From assembly GCF_900747795.2 (NCBI RefSeq), contig NC_041407.2, forward strand, positions 26,071,379-26,135,378: a DNA stretch of 64,000 bases, in the 5' to 3' direction. Below, in pieces: positions 46,693 through 57,900 of this stretch (position 1 is the stretch's first letter; the number at the start of each line of letters is the position of its first letter). The position numbers and the translations under genes are program-made. The stretch is from Erpetoichthys calabaricus. Taxonomy: Eukaryota > Chordata > Cladistia > Polypteriformes > Polypteridae. The notes beneath the pieces were generated by a model. It worked only from the letters and a program-made list of their open reading frames with translations. It was not told the origin of the DNA and ran no database searches.

Positions 46693-46900
46693 TGTACTGA
46701 CTGTTCCAAATGAAGCGTGGAGATAAACCACGTCCGAAGCGCCGCTATTTTAAAAGAATTCTATACAACACTTTTGGCCCAAACGGCCCACCATCGGACA
46801 GTGTCACGTGATACCCGATCACGTGAAGAGTAGCACTGAGTAAGGCGCTATTTGCTACGTGTAGATTCTCAGGAACTCCAGTGGGATGCACAACACGATG
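46693..46900 (-). other. TEN1: Candidate non-coding first exon of TEN1
   Basis: The first TEN1 coding exon opens with an acceptor just before the ATG, so an upstream exon is needed. The minus strand offers a consensus donor GTAAGT at 46692-46687 beside the CpG-rich region shared with ACOX1. Exon limits are guesses. Confidence 0.35.
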
Positions 46901-47287
46901 AGTATCACGTCGCAAATGTTGTACATTTTTTGAACGATTCAGAAACGGGGATGTAACTGATAAAACAGTCGTGGCGGAATTTGTCCTCACTATAAACACC
47001 CATCATCTTTGAGCAAAGTGCACTTCTCTCGAATCACTCCAGTTATCTTGTATCGCCATGACTGGCATGACCTCACCTGCCAATCATAAGATGTGCTCGA
47101 GCGCGAATAGTCCGCGGCTTGTCCATCAACGTGAAACACCACCCACAAAACGAATGCTCGTTCTTACTGCCCGCCCCTCTGAAGGTTTATTATTTCGTGT
47201 CAATGTGAAGCGCCGCCTTTCCTGGTATTGCTGAGAACCGCCGAGTCCGGACGGGGTGCACTGTCTTACCTTCTTCAAAAAGCGACA
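46780..47287. promoter_or_regulatory. Probable bidirectional TEN1/ACOX1 promoter
   Basis: The stretch is richer in CpG than its surroundings and ends at the ACOX1 ATG. It holds two CACGTG E-boxes (46805-46810 and 46820-46825, each in a TCACGTGA context) and a CCAAT at 47080-47084. TEN1 and ACOX1 are head-to-head here, as in mammals. Promoter function is inferred from position and composition. Confidence 0.6.
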
Positions 47288-47396
47288 ATGAATCCGGACC
47301 TACGGAAAGAGCGTGAGGCTGCAACCTTCAACACCGAACTCCTGACCCACATCTTGGACGGAGGCTCCGAGCGGACTCGGCGGCGGAGAGAGATCG
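47288..47396 (+). CDS. ACOX1: ACOX1 exon 1
   Basis: ATG in AGCGACAATG. 36 codons plus one base, including [10 protein letters not shown], before donor GTAAGG. Start and end match the human protein closely. Confidence 0.96.
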
Positions 47397-50300
47397 GTAA
47401 GGTTTGACGTAGGGGGTTTGTGCCCACTTCGGCCTGGGCAGTGCAGTGCAGTGAAGTGAAGGTTTTTCAATGGCTGACGGGAAAGTAAAGCAAATCCCGG
47501 GTTTTGTTCGATTAGGGGTTGAGTGAGCTGCCTAAATAATGTAGTATGAATAGTGTTGGTCAGATTCACGCTCGTGTTGCCGTATGTAGGATTGTTTTGG
47601 AGCACCTATCTGTACTACGGCAGGTACGAGAATCCTTGTCAGGTGGATCTGTCAATTATAGCAGCATCGACCACTGCGGGCAGGTGGCATTAGTGTGTAA
47701 AGGAACAAGCAAATGGGGGACTGAAACATCAGTGTGAGGAACTGGCTTCAAGGTTCAATGTTTCTGTTTAGTCATATTTTCACAAGAAAGCATGAATTTT
47801 GCCTTATCATTAGGATTGAATAACGGTTTAATACAAATAATAGAGAGGAGACAGGTTAAAACCTTTGCAAATTCTAAAATATTTACATTGTTTCTTTGCT
47901 AACTTCTTCTAGTACGTTTTTACCTAAAATGGTTGTATGATAGATACATATACAAGATGCAACGGATTTACAGTATAATACCAGTTCGTGCCATCTACAG
48001 AAGTTTTCAGACAGCTCTTCCATCATAGGTTGTATTAATAATGGAGACGAGTTGGAGTACTTTGTTTTGTGGTGCAAGGTGGACAGCCTGCAGGTTAACT
48101 GTTGACATGTAGACTAAATGTCTTTGCGATGGCAAGAAAATTATTAACAGCGTACGCTTGGATAATATACAGACGTCGGAAGACTATCAACACTCTCTTA
48201 AGGTTCTTGACCAGGGTCAAAGTACACCGGTCACGCAGTCTCCTTTTATTACAAAACCAAAATAAAATCTTTTTTTTTTTTTTTTTGCATGCTAAAATCT
48301 TTTTTTTTTTTTTTTTGCATGCACATGTACACCATAACAAGGGGAACACCTCTTTCAACTGAGAGCATTTTACATTTATATGTCGACACCCCCACGTGCT
48401 CTCACATTGCTATGCATTTTTGACAACAGCCTTCCATAAAAACAAAGTAGATTTCTTAATTTACATACCGAATACAAATCCTTTGAACATTTCCAATTTC
48501 ATCCTTGTTACAGGTTTTGTCATAATATCAGCAACCATTTCTTCTGTTGGACAGTACTTCAGAGTCATTTTTCCATCCTTTAACATTGCTCTGACAAAGT
48601 GGTACCTAATGTCCACATGTTTACACCTCTGTCTGCTTACTGGGTTCTTTGCTAGGGCATTTGCACCCTGGTTATCCTTATAAATTTCTACTGGTTCATG
48701 CTGAATTTCACCATCTATACCCTTTAAGAGCTGCATGAGATACATACCCTCCTGTACTGTGGCAGTAAGTGCCATATACTCAGCTTCACATGTAGATAAT
48801 GCCACTGTGGACTGCTCCTTTGTTTTCCATGAAATTAAAGCCCCCATTTTATTTAGACTGAAACAGTATCCAGTCATGCTGCGTCTATCATCTGCATCAG
48901 TTGCCCAATCTGCATCACTATAGGCTTGTAATTTTAAGTGATCTTCACATTTTTTATAACATATAGCACAGTCAGCAATTCCTTTCAAATATCGTAACAC
49001 ATGTTTTGCTGTCACCCACTTTTAGGTACTTGGTTTGGACAAGTACTGTGATAGCCTACTGATGACAAAACTTAAGTCTGGTCTAGTACATGTCATTAAA
49101 TAGATCAAACTGCCAACTAGTTCTCTAAACCTTTTGGGATCAACTGACTTCTTATAATCCAGCTTCTGCTCACATGGTGTTGATCTTGTTTTACATTCTG
49201 TCAAGTCAAACCTTTCCAAAATTTTCTTAATATACCCCTCTTGGTCAATTTTTACAAAATCACCTCCTTGCTCAAAGTTTATTCCTAAGAAATGTTTCAG
49301 TTTTTCCAGGTCTTTCATTCTAAACTTCTCTGTTAGCATTTCTTTTACATTTTTCATTACCTCTTCATTACTTGCAGCTAGTATGTAGAGAAAAGCCAAG
49401 CAAAATGACACCTTTTATTGGCTAACTAAAAAGATTACAATATGCAAGCTTTCGAGGCAACTCAGGCCCCTTCTTCAGGCAAGATGTAATCAATTACAAG
49501 TCTGATTACATCTTGCCTGAAGAAGGGGCCTGAGTTGCCTCGAAAGCTTGCATATTGTAATCTTTTTAGTTAGCCAATAAAAGGTGTCATTTTGCTTGGC
49601 TTTTCTCTACATTCATAATGGCTAACACGGTACAACACCCTAGTATTGCAGCTAGTATCAAATCGTCAACTTTGGTATACACACAATGGTCAGCCGGATT
49701 TTGTATGAATCCATTTTTACACAAGTGATCGTGTAACATTTTATACCAATTCCTGCCTGACTGTTTTAACCCATACAATGATTTCTCTAATTTGCATACA
49801 AATTTTTGTCCTTTCTCAGAATCAACCTCAAATCCTTCTGGCTGTTCCATATACACTTCACAGTCTACATCCATCTGATGTAGCAACATACCATTCTGTG
49901 CAACTATTTAGATCAAAACTCTTATGCTTGTCATATTTGCAGTTGGAGAAAAAGTCTCTTTATAATCTACTCCTGCCACCTGATTGTACCCTTTAGCTAC
50001 ATACCTTGCTTTGTATGTCTCAGAACCATCAGGATTGTTCTTAATGGCATACACCCATCGACCCCCCCACTGCATTGTTACCCTCTGGTAAGGTGGTTAA
50101 CGTGAAAGTCTTATTTTCTTTCAATGAGTTCATTTCTTCCTTCATTGCATTCTTCCACTCACTGGATTGATTTGGAATTTACGGCTTCTGTAAATGTTTG
50201 TGGCACCTTACTTATAATATTGTAACAATAATCAATATTAACTGTTGTTTGGTCATTGTTATCTATATCAAATACATAATCCTCCAAGTACGCTGGCTTC

Positions 50301-51136
50301 CTGTGTTCTCTGCTGGGATAGCGTGTACCTGAATTGGTTTGTGAATTGTCTTGGTTATCTGCTCCAGTTTGATTTCCATGAACCTGTACTGGCTCTTCAT
50401 CAGTAATGTCAGAACTACCAATAATTCTGCTAATCTGCCTAGCATTACCCCTTCTCAGGTCATAATCATCACTGTCATCAATCTGTTCCCGGTCAGTTTG
50501 TGTGCTCTGCTCTATCATACCCTTCTCAATAAATTTCACTGGTCTGTGCTTTAGGACCCTGCCAGTATCTGGATAGTAGACTATGTAGGCTGGGCTATAT
50601 TTGTCATAGCCAACGAAAATACCTTTCTCACACCTACTGTCTAACTTCTTTTTGTCTTGTTTGTATGCATAACATATTGACCCAAACTTATGCATCCCAG
50701 AAACATTAGGCCTTTTCCCAGTCAACAGAAACTATGGTGTCTGTTTGGTGCGATTGCAGTAGCACCTGTTCCTGATTATTGCTGCTGTTTGTGCTGCATA
50801 TGTCCATAGCTCTTTGGGGAGGTTACTCTCAATGAGCACGCACCTGGCCATGTCACATAGTGTTCTCCACTGTCGTTCAGAAGTACCATTCTGGTAAGGT
50901 GCAGAGGTTTCATGCCTGATACATTTTTGGTCAGCAGTGATTTAAAGCTTTCAGACATAAATTCTGTACCATTATCTGACCGCACACATTTGATTTTCCC
51001 ATAAGGGGCACTGTCGGCAATAAACTTCTCCAAAGCTACCACGGTACCACTTTTATCCTTTAAAAAATAGATAAATACTAGCAAAATACCCGCACTTCGC
51101 AGCGGAGAAGTAGTGTGTTAAAGAGGTTATGTAAAC

Positions 51137-51219
<83 letters not shown>

Positions 51220-51416
51220 CATATATATACATATCTACATATACATATATATCTACATATACACATATCTACATATACATATATATATACATATATACTT
51301 ATATATATACATATACACATCCACATATATATACATATATCAACATATATATACACATACATATACACACATACATACACACACACATACATAAATACAT
51401 ATACACATACATTCAT

Positions 51417-51473
<57 letters not shown>

Positions 51474-51874
51474 TACATACATACATACACACATTTATCT
51501 ATATATATAAAGGAGAGTTGGGATCCGAGAGACTGTGTTTGTGGAGGGATGGAGAGTTAAGGTGGGCGTTGGAGTCACGTGATCATCTCCCCTCCCATTC
51601 ACCTCATTTCATTCACTTCATTTCGCTCCGAGCTGAGCTCCGCAGCTGGTGCATCTTGCTGTTCTTGATTTGCTTTTCACATGGCCATCTATACATTGCA
51701 TGCTCAAGAGTAAGCTCCGCGCACAACTTGGTCATATTACAACCGGAGGGGCGAACTGACAACATGGTATACAAAGAGATCCTTAACAAATAATTATTGG
51801 TATAATTTCCCAGAGTTTATTATTTAAAATTTTAAAGCAGTACTTCGCTGCTGCGAAGCGCAGGTATTTTGCTA

Positions 51875-51930
<56 letters not shown>

Positions 51931-54900
51931 AGAGACAATTTTTATTAAGAAGAAAACCTTTTTAAACTGAGGGAAAATATACCAATAACAATTTGTTAAG
52001 GATCTGTTTTTTTGTGAAGCAGCCTTAACACAGCTTTTCTGCTGTTTTATAAACGAACGCCATATAAGATCTTCCTTTTTCCTTGCTTCGCCAAGGAAGG
52101 AGCCTTTTTATTAAATCCAAGGGTTCTTCGCTTTTTTTTTTTTTTTTTTTAAAGATTGTTATAGTTCTGTTTGTATACCGCGTTGTCAGTTCAGCACTCC
52201 GGTTGTAATATGACCAAGCCGTTCAAGCTTACTGTTAAGAATGCAACATATAGTTGTACAGGAGAAAAGCAATCTTGCCTCAAATCAATGGCAACCTTTT
52301 GTAGGTCTATGAACTTAATTTAAACTTTAGATTTACACGGTGCTTTCTTTCCGAAGTACCTGCACTCATGAATATGTCTGTATGCGTCAGTCGCTCAAAT
52401 CCCCGCGCTTCGCACCGGTGAAGTACTGCTTTTAAATTTTTATTAAGAAGAAAAGAAAACCTTTTTAAATTGAGGGAAAATATACCAATAACAATTTGTT
52501 AAGGATCTGTTTTTTTGTGAAGCTGCCATCACTTCGAGCTGACTTGATCGCTAACCATAAGCGCTACCTGGTAGGTAACCACCCATACAATCAGATTGTG
52601 ACACAGACTACGAATGCCGTGAATGTAATTACCCCGATCTACATGCTGTCAAATAAACGAACCACACGCTGTGGCGCAATTTTAGGGGCTTCGCCTCTAG
52701 CGCTGACGTCCGAGGTTCGATTTCCGTAAGGGAGTGAAGTGAGTGGGTGGTTACCTACCAGGTAACGCTTATGGTTGGCCAGCAAGTCAGCTAACATCAG
52801 CCACGGTGCCTTCAGTTGTAAGAAGCAGATCATAGAATGGTTGAAAATAGTTTACTGTCAAATAATGCAAAGAGTACGTGACACGTGTTTCCCCCTTATT
52901 CTTGGCTCATCAGGCGTATACACTCACTGCACTCGCTTATGGTAATCGAACCTCGGACGTCAGCGCTAGAGGGGCTTCGCAGCGGTGAAGTATTGCTTTT
53001 AAATTTTAATTAAGAAGAAAAGAAAACCTTTTTAAATTGAGGGAAAATATAGCAATAACAATTTGTTAAGGATCTGTTTTTTTTGTGAGGCTTCCTTTAC
53101 ACAGCCTGTCTGCTGTTTTATAAACTAACGCCATATAAGGCCGTCCTTTCTCCTTCACAGTCCGTTCACGTGATTACGTGGTAGGCGTGATGACGCGATA
53201 TGCAACCCCCGCAACCCCGCCTCCCACGGCCAGGGAGCTGCAGTCCATTACTGTATATGGACAAAAAAGAGGTTCCAGTTATGACCGTTACGCTTTGAAT
53301 TTCGAAATGAAACCTGCCTAACTTTTGTAAGTAAGCTGTAAGGAATGAGCCTGCCAAATTTCAGCCTTCCACCTACACGGGAAGTTGGAGAATTAGTGAG
53401 TGAGTGAGTCAGTCAGTCAGTCAGTCAGTCAGTCAGTGAGGGCTTTGCCTTTTATTAGTATAGATTACATTGGAAAAGTCATCTGTGAATACCATCACAT
53501 ATTTATATCCCCTCTTTGATACTGGGTCAATTGGACCTGCTAAATCTGTATGAACTAATTCAAGTACTGTACTTCTTTGGCTCTTTTGTCAGGACATCTG
53601 TTTCTACTCTGGGTAAATTTTCCCTGAATGCAAACTTCACAGGTAAGACTGGTCTTACCACCTTTACCCTTGATTTATAACCCGTCAACAACATGTTGTA
53701 ACTTCAATATGTCATCATAATTATAATGGCCAAGAATTTCATGCCATGTCTGCACATCCTGACAACTTTTACAACTGTCATTGTTTATATCACATACCGT
53801 GTTTAAGAAGTACAGTCTGTTATACTCTTTGATGTCAAATGAATTACTGTCTTTGAGCTGAATTAAATCTCTGTCTTGCTGGAAGATCACTCTGGCTTTG
53901 CTGGCTGGCGCTGCTTTCACTGAGAAGATGTCCTCTGCGTACGAGGGAATGTACAGCGCTTCTCTGAGTGTCGCTGTGCACTGTCATCCTCTGCTGTCAA
54001 TCAGCTCCACTTCCGCATCTCCTCTCCGTTGTGCGATTCCTTTGGTTTTGGTTCCATCAGCCAGCTCCATGGTGTGCCTTCCTGGCTGGAACTTGTCATC
54101 AAATGTCTTAAACCTTTTGATGTCTGTAATGATATGGGATGTTGCTCTTGTGTTGACCATCAAGCCTTTTAGCTTCAGCCTAGGCTGGCTCAGGTTTTCA
54201 CTTGTCTTGAAAGCATAAGTGTATTTGGTGTCCTCCTCAGCCATCTGCTTTGCATTGTCATTGTCCTGCCGTTTCCTTCGGCATGTTGCATTTCTGTGCG
54301 TCTTACTTTTGCAATAGCTGCAACACTGGGTCTGTCCAGAACGCTTTTTCAGACATGCTTTGGCTATATGTCCTTTCTGACCACAACTATAGCATATAAT
54401 ATCCGCCCAGTTTTGCGCTGATGTGCTGCTGGGCCTTTCTTTTATCTGTACTCTCACCACGTGATAATCTAATGCACAAACACTATTTCTCTGTGTCTTC
54501 GTAACTTCTCAATTTTACTTTAAAGTCTGCAAAGGTCATAGTCTCATCGCTATGCGTCACATACACAATAAACAGCTTAAATGTTTCTGGAAGGCCCTTC
54601 AAAATCATTGCTATCAGGAGACTGTCACTTAATGTTTCCCCCGTACTTCTTAGCGCTGTAATGCCGTTCTCTGCACGTAATATATACAGTGGAACCTTGG
54701 TTCACGAACGTCTCGGTACACGTACAAATCAGTTTACGACCAAAAAGTTCGCCAAACTTTTGCCTCTGTTCACGACCACACACTCGGTATACGAACAAGC
54801 CAGTTTCCCTTTCGGTTTGTACATGTCCAGTTTCTCCCTGTGCATTTCCTGTGCAGCGAGCAAGAGAGAGAGAGCGAGAGAGCAAGAGTGCGCGACACAC

Positions 54901-57900
54901 ACACACACACACACACACACAGGCAGCTGGAGAGAGAGAGCTGGACTCATAAGGTAGAGAAGGCAGTTAAAGAATGCACTGGGCTTGATTTTGTTTTCAC
55001 TTCTGTTTACAGCGATCAGTTCGTAGCGTGCATTGTTGCAATGTTACTTTTCTTGGTGGTTTATTAAATTACGGATTTTTTCAAATGTTCATTTTTTTCC
55101 CTGTGCTTAAAACTCATTAAGTGTTTTTAGCGAGTGGTTGGTAACGCTGTAGCGCAAACTATTGCAGTGTTAGTTTTCTCTGTTGTTCAAGGTTTTCTCA
55201 GTGTTATTCAATGTTTTTACATTTAGTTTACTATTACACTGTGCATTCTATGTTTTATTTAACTATATTTGTGCTTAAAAACTTAAAAAAAAATATATAT
55301 ATATTTACATACAGTTCGTACGGTCTGGAACGGATTAATTGTATTTACATACAATCCTATGGGGGAAATTGCTTCAGTTCACGACCAAATCGGTTAACGA
55401 CCAGAGTTTTGGAACGAATTATTGTTGTGAACTGAGGTTCCACTGTAATCGGTTACGCTTTCTCCATGTGCCTTCTGTAATGATGTCAACTCGGTGTACA
55501 AACTAATTATTAATGGCTTGCCCTTACTAGCGTAATAGTCGCTTAAGATTTTTAGTGCTTTTCTACCATCATCTACAGCGTCTCGCATAATAAGGGATTG
55601 GCTCTTATTGTCTAAAAACTATTAATTCAGCATATGCCTCACCGTTTCTTTCGGCGTCTTCCTCTCTCTCTCCATCTTCACTTGGCTCGTGCAGTATCGT
55701 TTCTTTTAACCCTTGTAACAGCAGATGGCCCAAAAATTTTGTTTCCCACAGTTCATAGTTCTTCTCTTCTCCATCGAACACTAACCTACTCCATCGGTTA
55801 CCCTGTTCTTTCTTTTTAATTCCAGTAGCCTGTGCGTCTGCAGTACCCGCCATGCTGTCTTACTCGAAATTTCTTGCCAATTAACTCACGTGTGTCCTGG
55901 GCCCATAACCTGTTGACATGTAGACTAAATGTCCATGTGATGGCAAGAAAATTATTAACAGCGTACGCTTGGGTAATATACAGACGGTTGGAAGAATAAC
56001 AACACTCTATTAAGCTTCTTGACCAGGGTCAAAGTACACCGGTCACGCAGTCTCCTTTTATTACAAAAACAAAAAAGATTTTTTTTTTTTTTTTGTGCAC
56101 CACCATGCACCATAATCACGCGAGCACTTAACAAGGGGAACACCTCTTTCAATTGTGAGCATTTTACATTTATATGTCAACATTAACCTTAAGACTAAAG
56201 AGTTATGGATTTCTAGTGTGTCAAGGAGTCTCAGAGACCAGTCACCATCCAGGGGGAGGAAGTGGAGGTGGCGCAGAGCTACAAGCACTTGAGGGTCCAT
56301 ATGAACAGCAGTATAGACTAAACTGAGAACACAACATCTCTGTATGCAAGAAGGACCAGAGTAGACTGTACTTCCCCCAGAGACCCTGGTCTTTGGATGT
56401 GTGCAGCAAGCTGCTGGAAAAGTTTTGCTAGTCCATTGCAGTCGGTGTACTATTCCATTTAGTGGTCTCCTGAGGAAGCAACTTGAGTTCAGGTGATGCA
56501 AAATGCTTCAACAAACTTATCAGTAAGGTCAGCTCCATCACATAACAGACTCTGGACACTGTGGAAGCTGGTGTTGAAAAGTGTCAAAATTGGATGCCAT
56601 CATGAACGATTCTGCCTATGCCCTCCGGGAGGATGGCCATTTTCTCATTGTGGCCATTAGGCACTTCAAGGCTTTCTCCTAATGTTCAGTCCTTCACTTC
56701 TGCTAGAAGAGTGCAAGCTGCAATTCACTGTAGTTATTTTTGCATAATATGTGTTTATTATATACTTTAATTCTATTGTCTTACACAGATGTCGACACAA
56801 AGTAGAATGTATTTTACATTTTTGTATTTTTTCTTTTGCTGTGGTAAGTAGTTTTGCATTTCCCCTTAGGGATCAGTAAAGTATATCTAATCTAATATGA
56901 AAATGTATGGATATATTCAACAGTAGCATCATTGAACAAATGTAAAGCAGAAAAAATAGTTTGTCAACAACAAACAAAAATAAGAGTCTGCACTAAGAAG
57001 TTCAAATAGCAGTTTGTGATGACAAGAAACATTTTATAAGTATGCAATGCAATGAGCTTGAGAAGCAAGATCAACAAGGTAATATGAATGGATTTTTTAA
57101 AATGGTGAAGAAACTTACACAATCTAGGGTGAAAGTGACTACCAATATCAAAGATATAGATGGCACTTTGCTGACTGAGCAGGATGCAGTGATGAAGTGA
57201 TAGAAAACCGATAGTGAGGAGATGTATACAAGCTCTCAGGGGAACATCAGTGCTGCCGAAATGGATGATGATTGAAATTATGCAGATGGGGAAGTGGAAA
57301 CAGAAACTCCACCAATGAGATGAGTGACCAAAAAATTAAAATAGCGGGAAGGCACCAGGGCATGACAACATACCAGTGGAGTTATATGAAATATGGAGGA
57401 GACCATATGATTCACATTCTTCATCAGACTTAAATGTATGGGAAGCAGGGCAGTATCCAATTGATTGGACACAATTGGTATTTATACCACTTATGAAAAA
57501 AGGTGATTTGTCCGACTGCTTCAGTTATAGATTGATTTCACTTTTTTATGCTAGCAAGATACTCCTATCAGTGATTTATGAGCAGCCTAAAGATATAAAT
57601 GGAGGTTGAAGTTTCTGTGGAGCTAGCAGGTTTTCAATTCAGACAAAGAACAATAATAAACATAAGAATAATTGCAGAGAAAGCAAGAAAACTCAGTACT
57701 CCATTATACTTCTGTTTTCTACAGATGCAGTGTCATGTAATCCACTCTGGGTTGTAATGTTACAGATTGAGTTTAATAATATGTGCAGGAAAAACATTTT
57801 TTCAGCTATATTGAAGGCAGCATGCAGCGATCAGTTTGTTAGCGAGAGAAACAGAATTAGGTGTGATATTAGGCTGGGGTATAGATAGATAGATAGATAG

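Larger units (their letters stand above)
51078..53464 (-). mobile_element. Helitron inside the Ty1/copia fossil
   Basis: The minus strand starts TCTATACTAATAAAAGGC at 53464 after host A and ends CGCTGCGAAGTGCGGGTATT-TTG-CTAG at 51078 before host T. Near the 5' end is a run of GACT/CACT units. Internal blocks recur: a block starting TTAAGAAGAAAA with CCTTTTTAAA at about 51945, 52440 and 53008. No helicase is recognisable. It contains a second Helitron (51498-51875) and long TA/CATA tracts. Confidence 0.88.
48100..56182 (-). mobile_element. Ty1/copia LTR retrotransposon fossil with nested insertions
   Basis: Two LTRs (48100-48388 and 55911-56182), each TGTTGACA...TGTC(A/G)ACA, flanked by the 5-base duplication TTAAC (48095-48099, 56183-56187). 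Minus-strand order: gag with a zinc-knuckle C-x2-C-x4-H-x4-C (about 55850-53990), integrase (about 53700-50780, interrupted), reverse transcriptase (about 49900-49020, interrupted) and RNase H (49015-48461). This integrase-before-RT order defines Ty1/copia. The coding part is broken in several places. Insertions inside: Helitron 51078-53464 (with another within it), pogo-like 54687-55445, foldback retroelement 49384-49645. LTRs align well with scattered differences, so moderately old. Confidence 0.93.
48045..56898 (+). mobile_element. Rex1/CR1-group LINE, split by a Ty1/copia element
   Basis: The left piece (48045-48099) encodes [15 protein letters not shown]. The right piece (56183-56898) continues with L-K-T-K-E-L, corresponding to the L-N-x-x-K-T-K-E-L-V motif, then [11 protein letters not shown] and the LINE 3' end TTTCCCCTTAGGGATCAGTA with a TATCTAATCTAAT tail. 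Several stops and a frameshift. The retroelement at 48100-56182 sits exactly between the two pieces. Confidence 0.75.

Noticed and set aside
47041-47287. PPAR response element (DR1) upstream of ACOX1
   Set aside because: Only one half-site (TGACCT at 47067-47072) is present; the second half does not match.
51078-51510. Open frames rich in Tyr, Ile, His and Val on both strands
   Set aside because: Translations of TA/CATA microsatellite.
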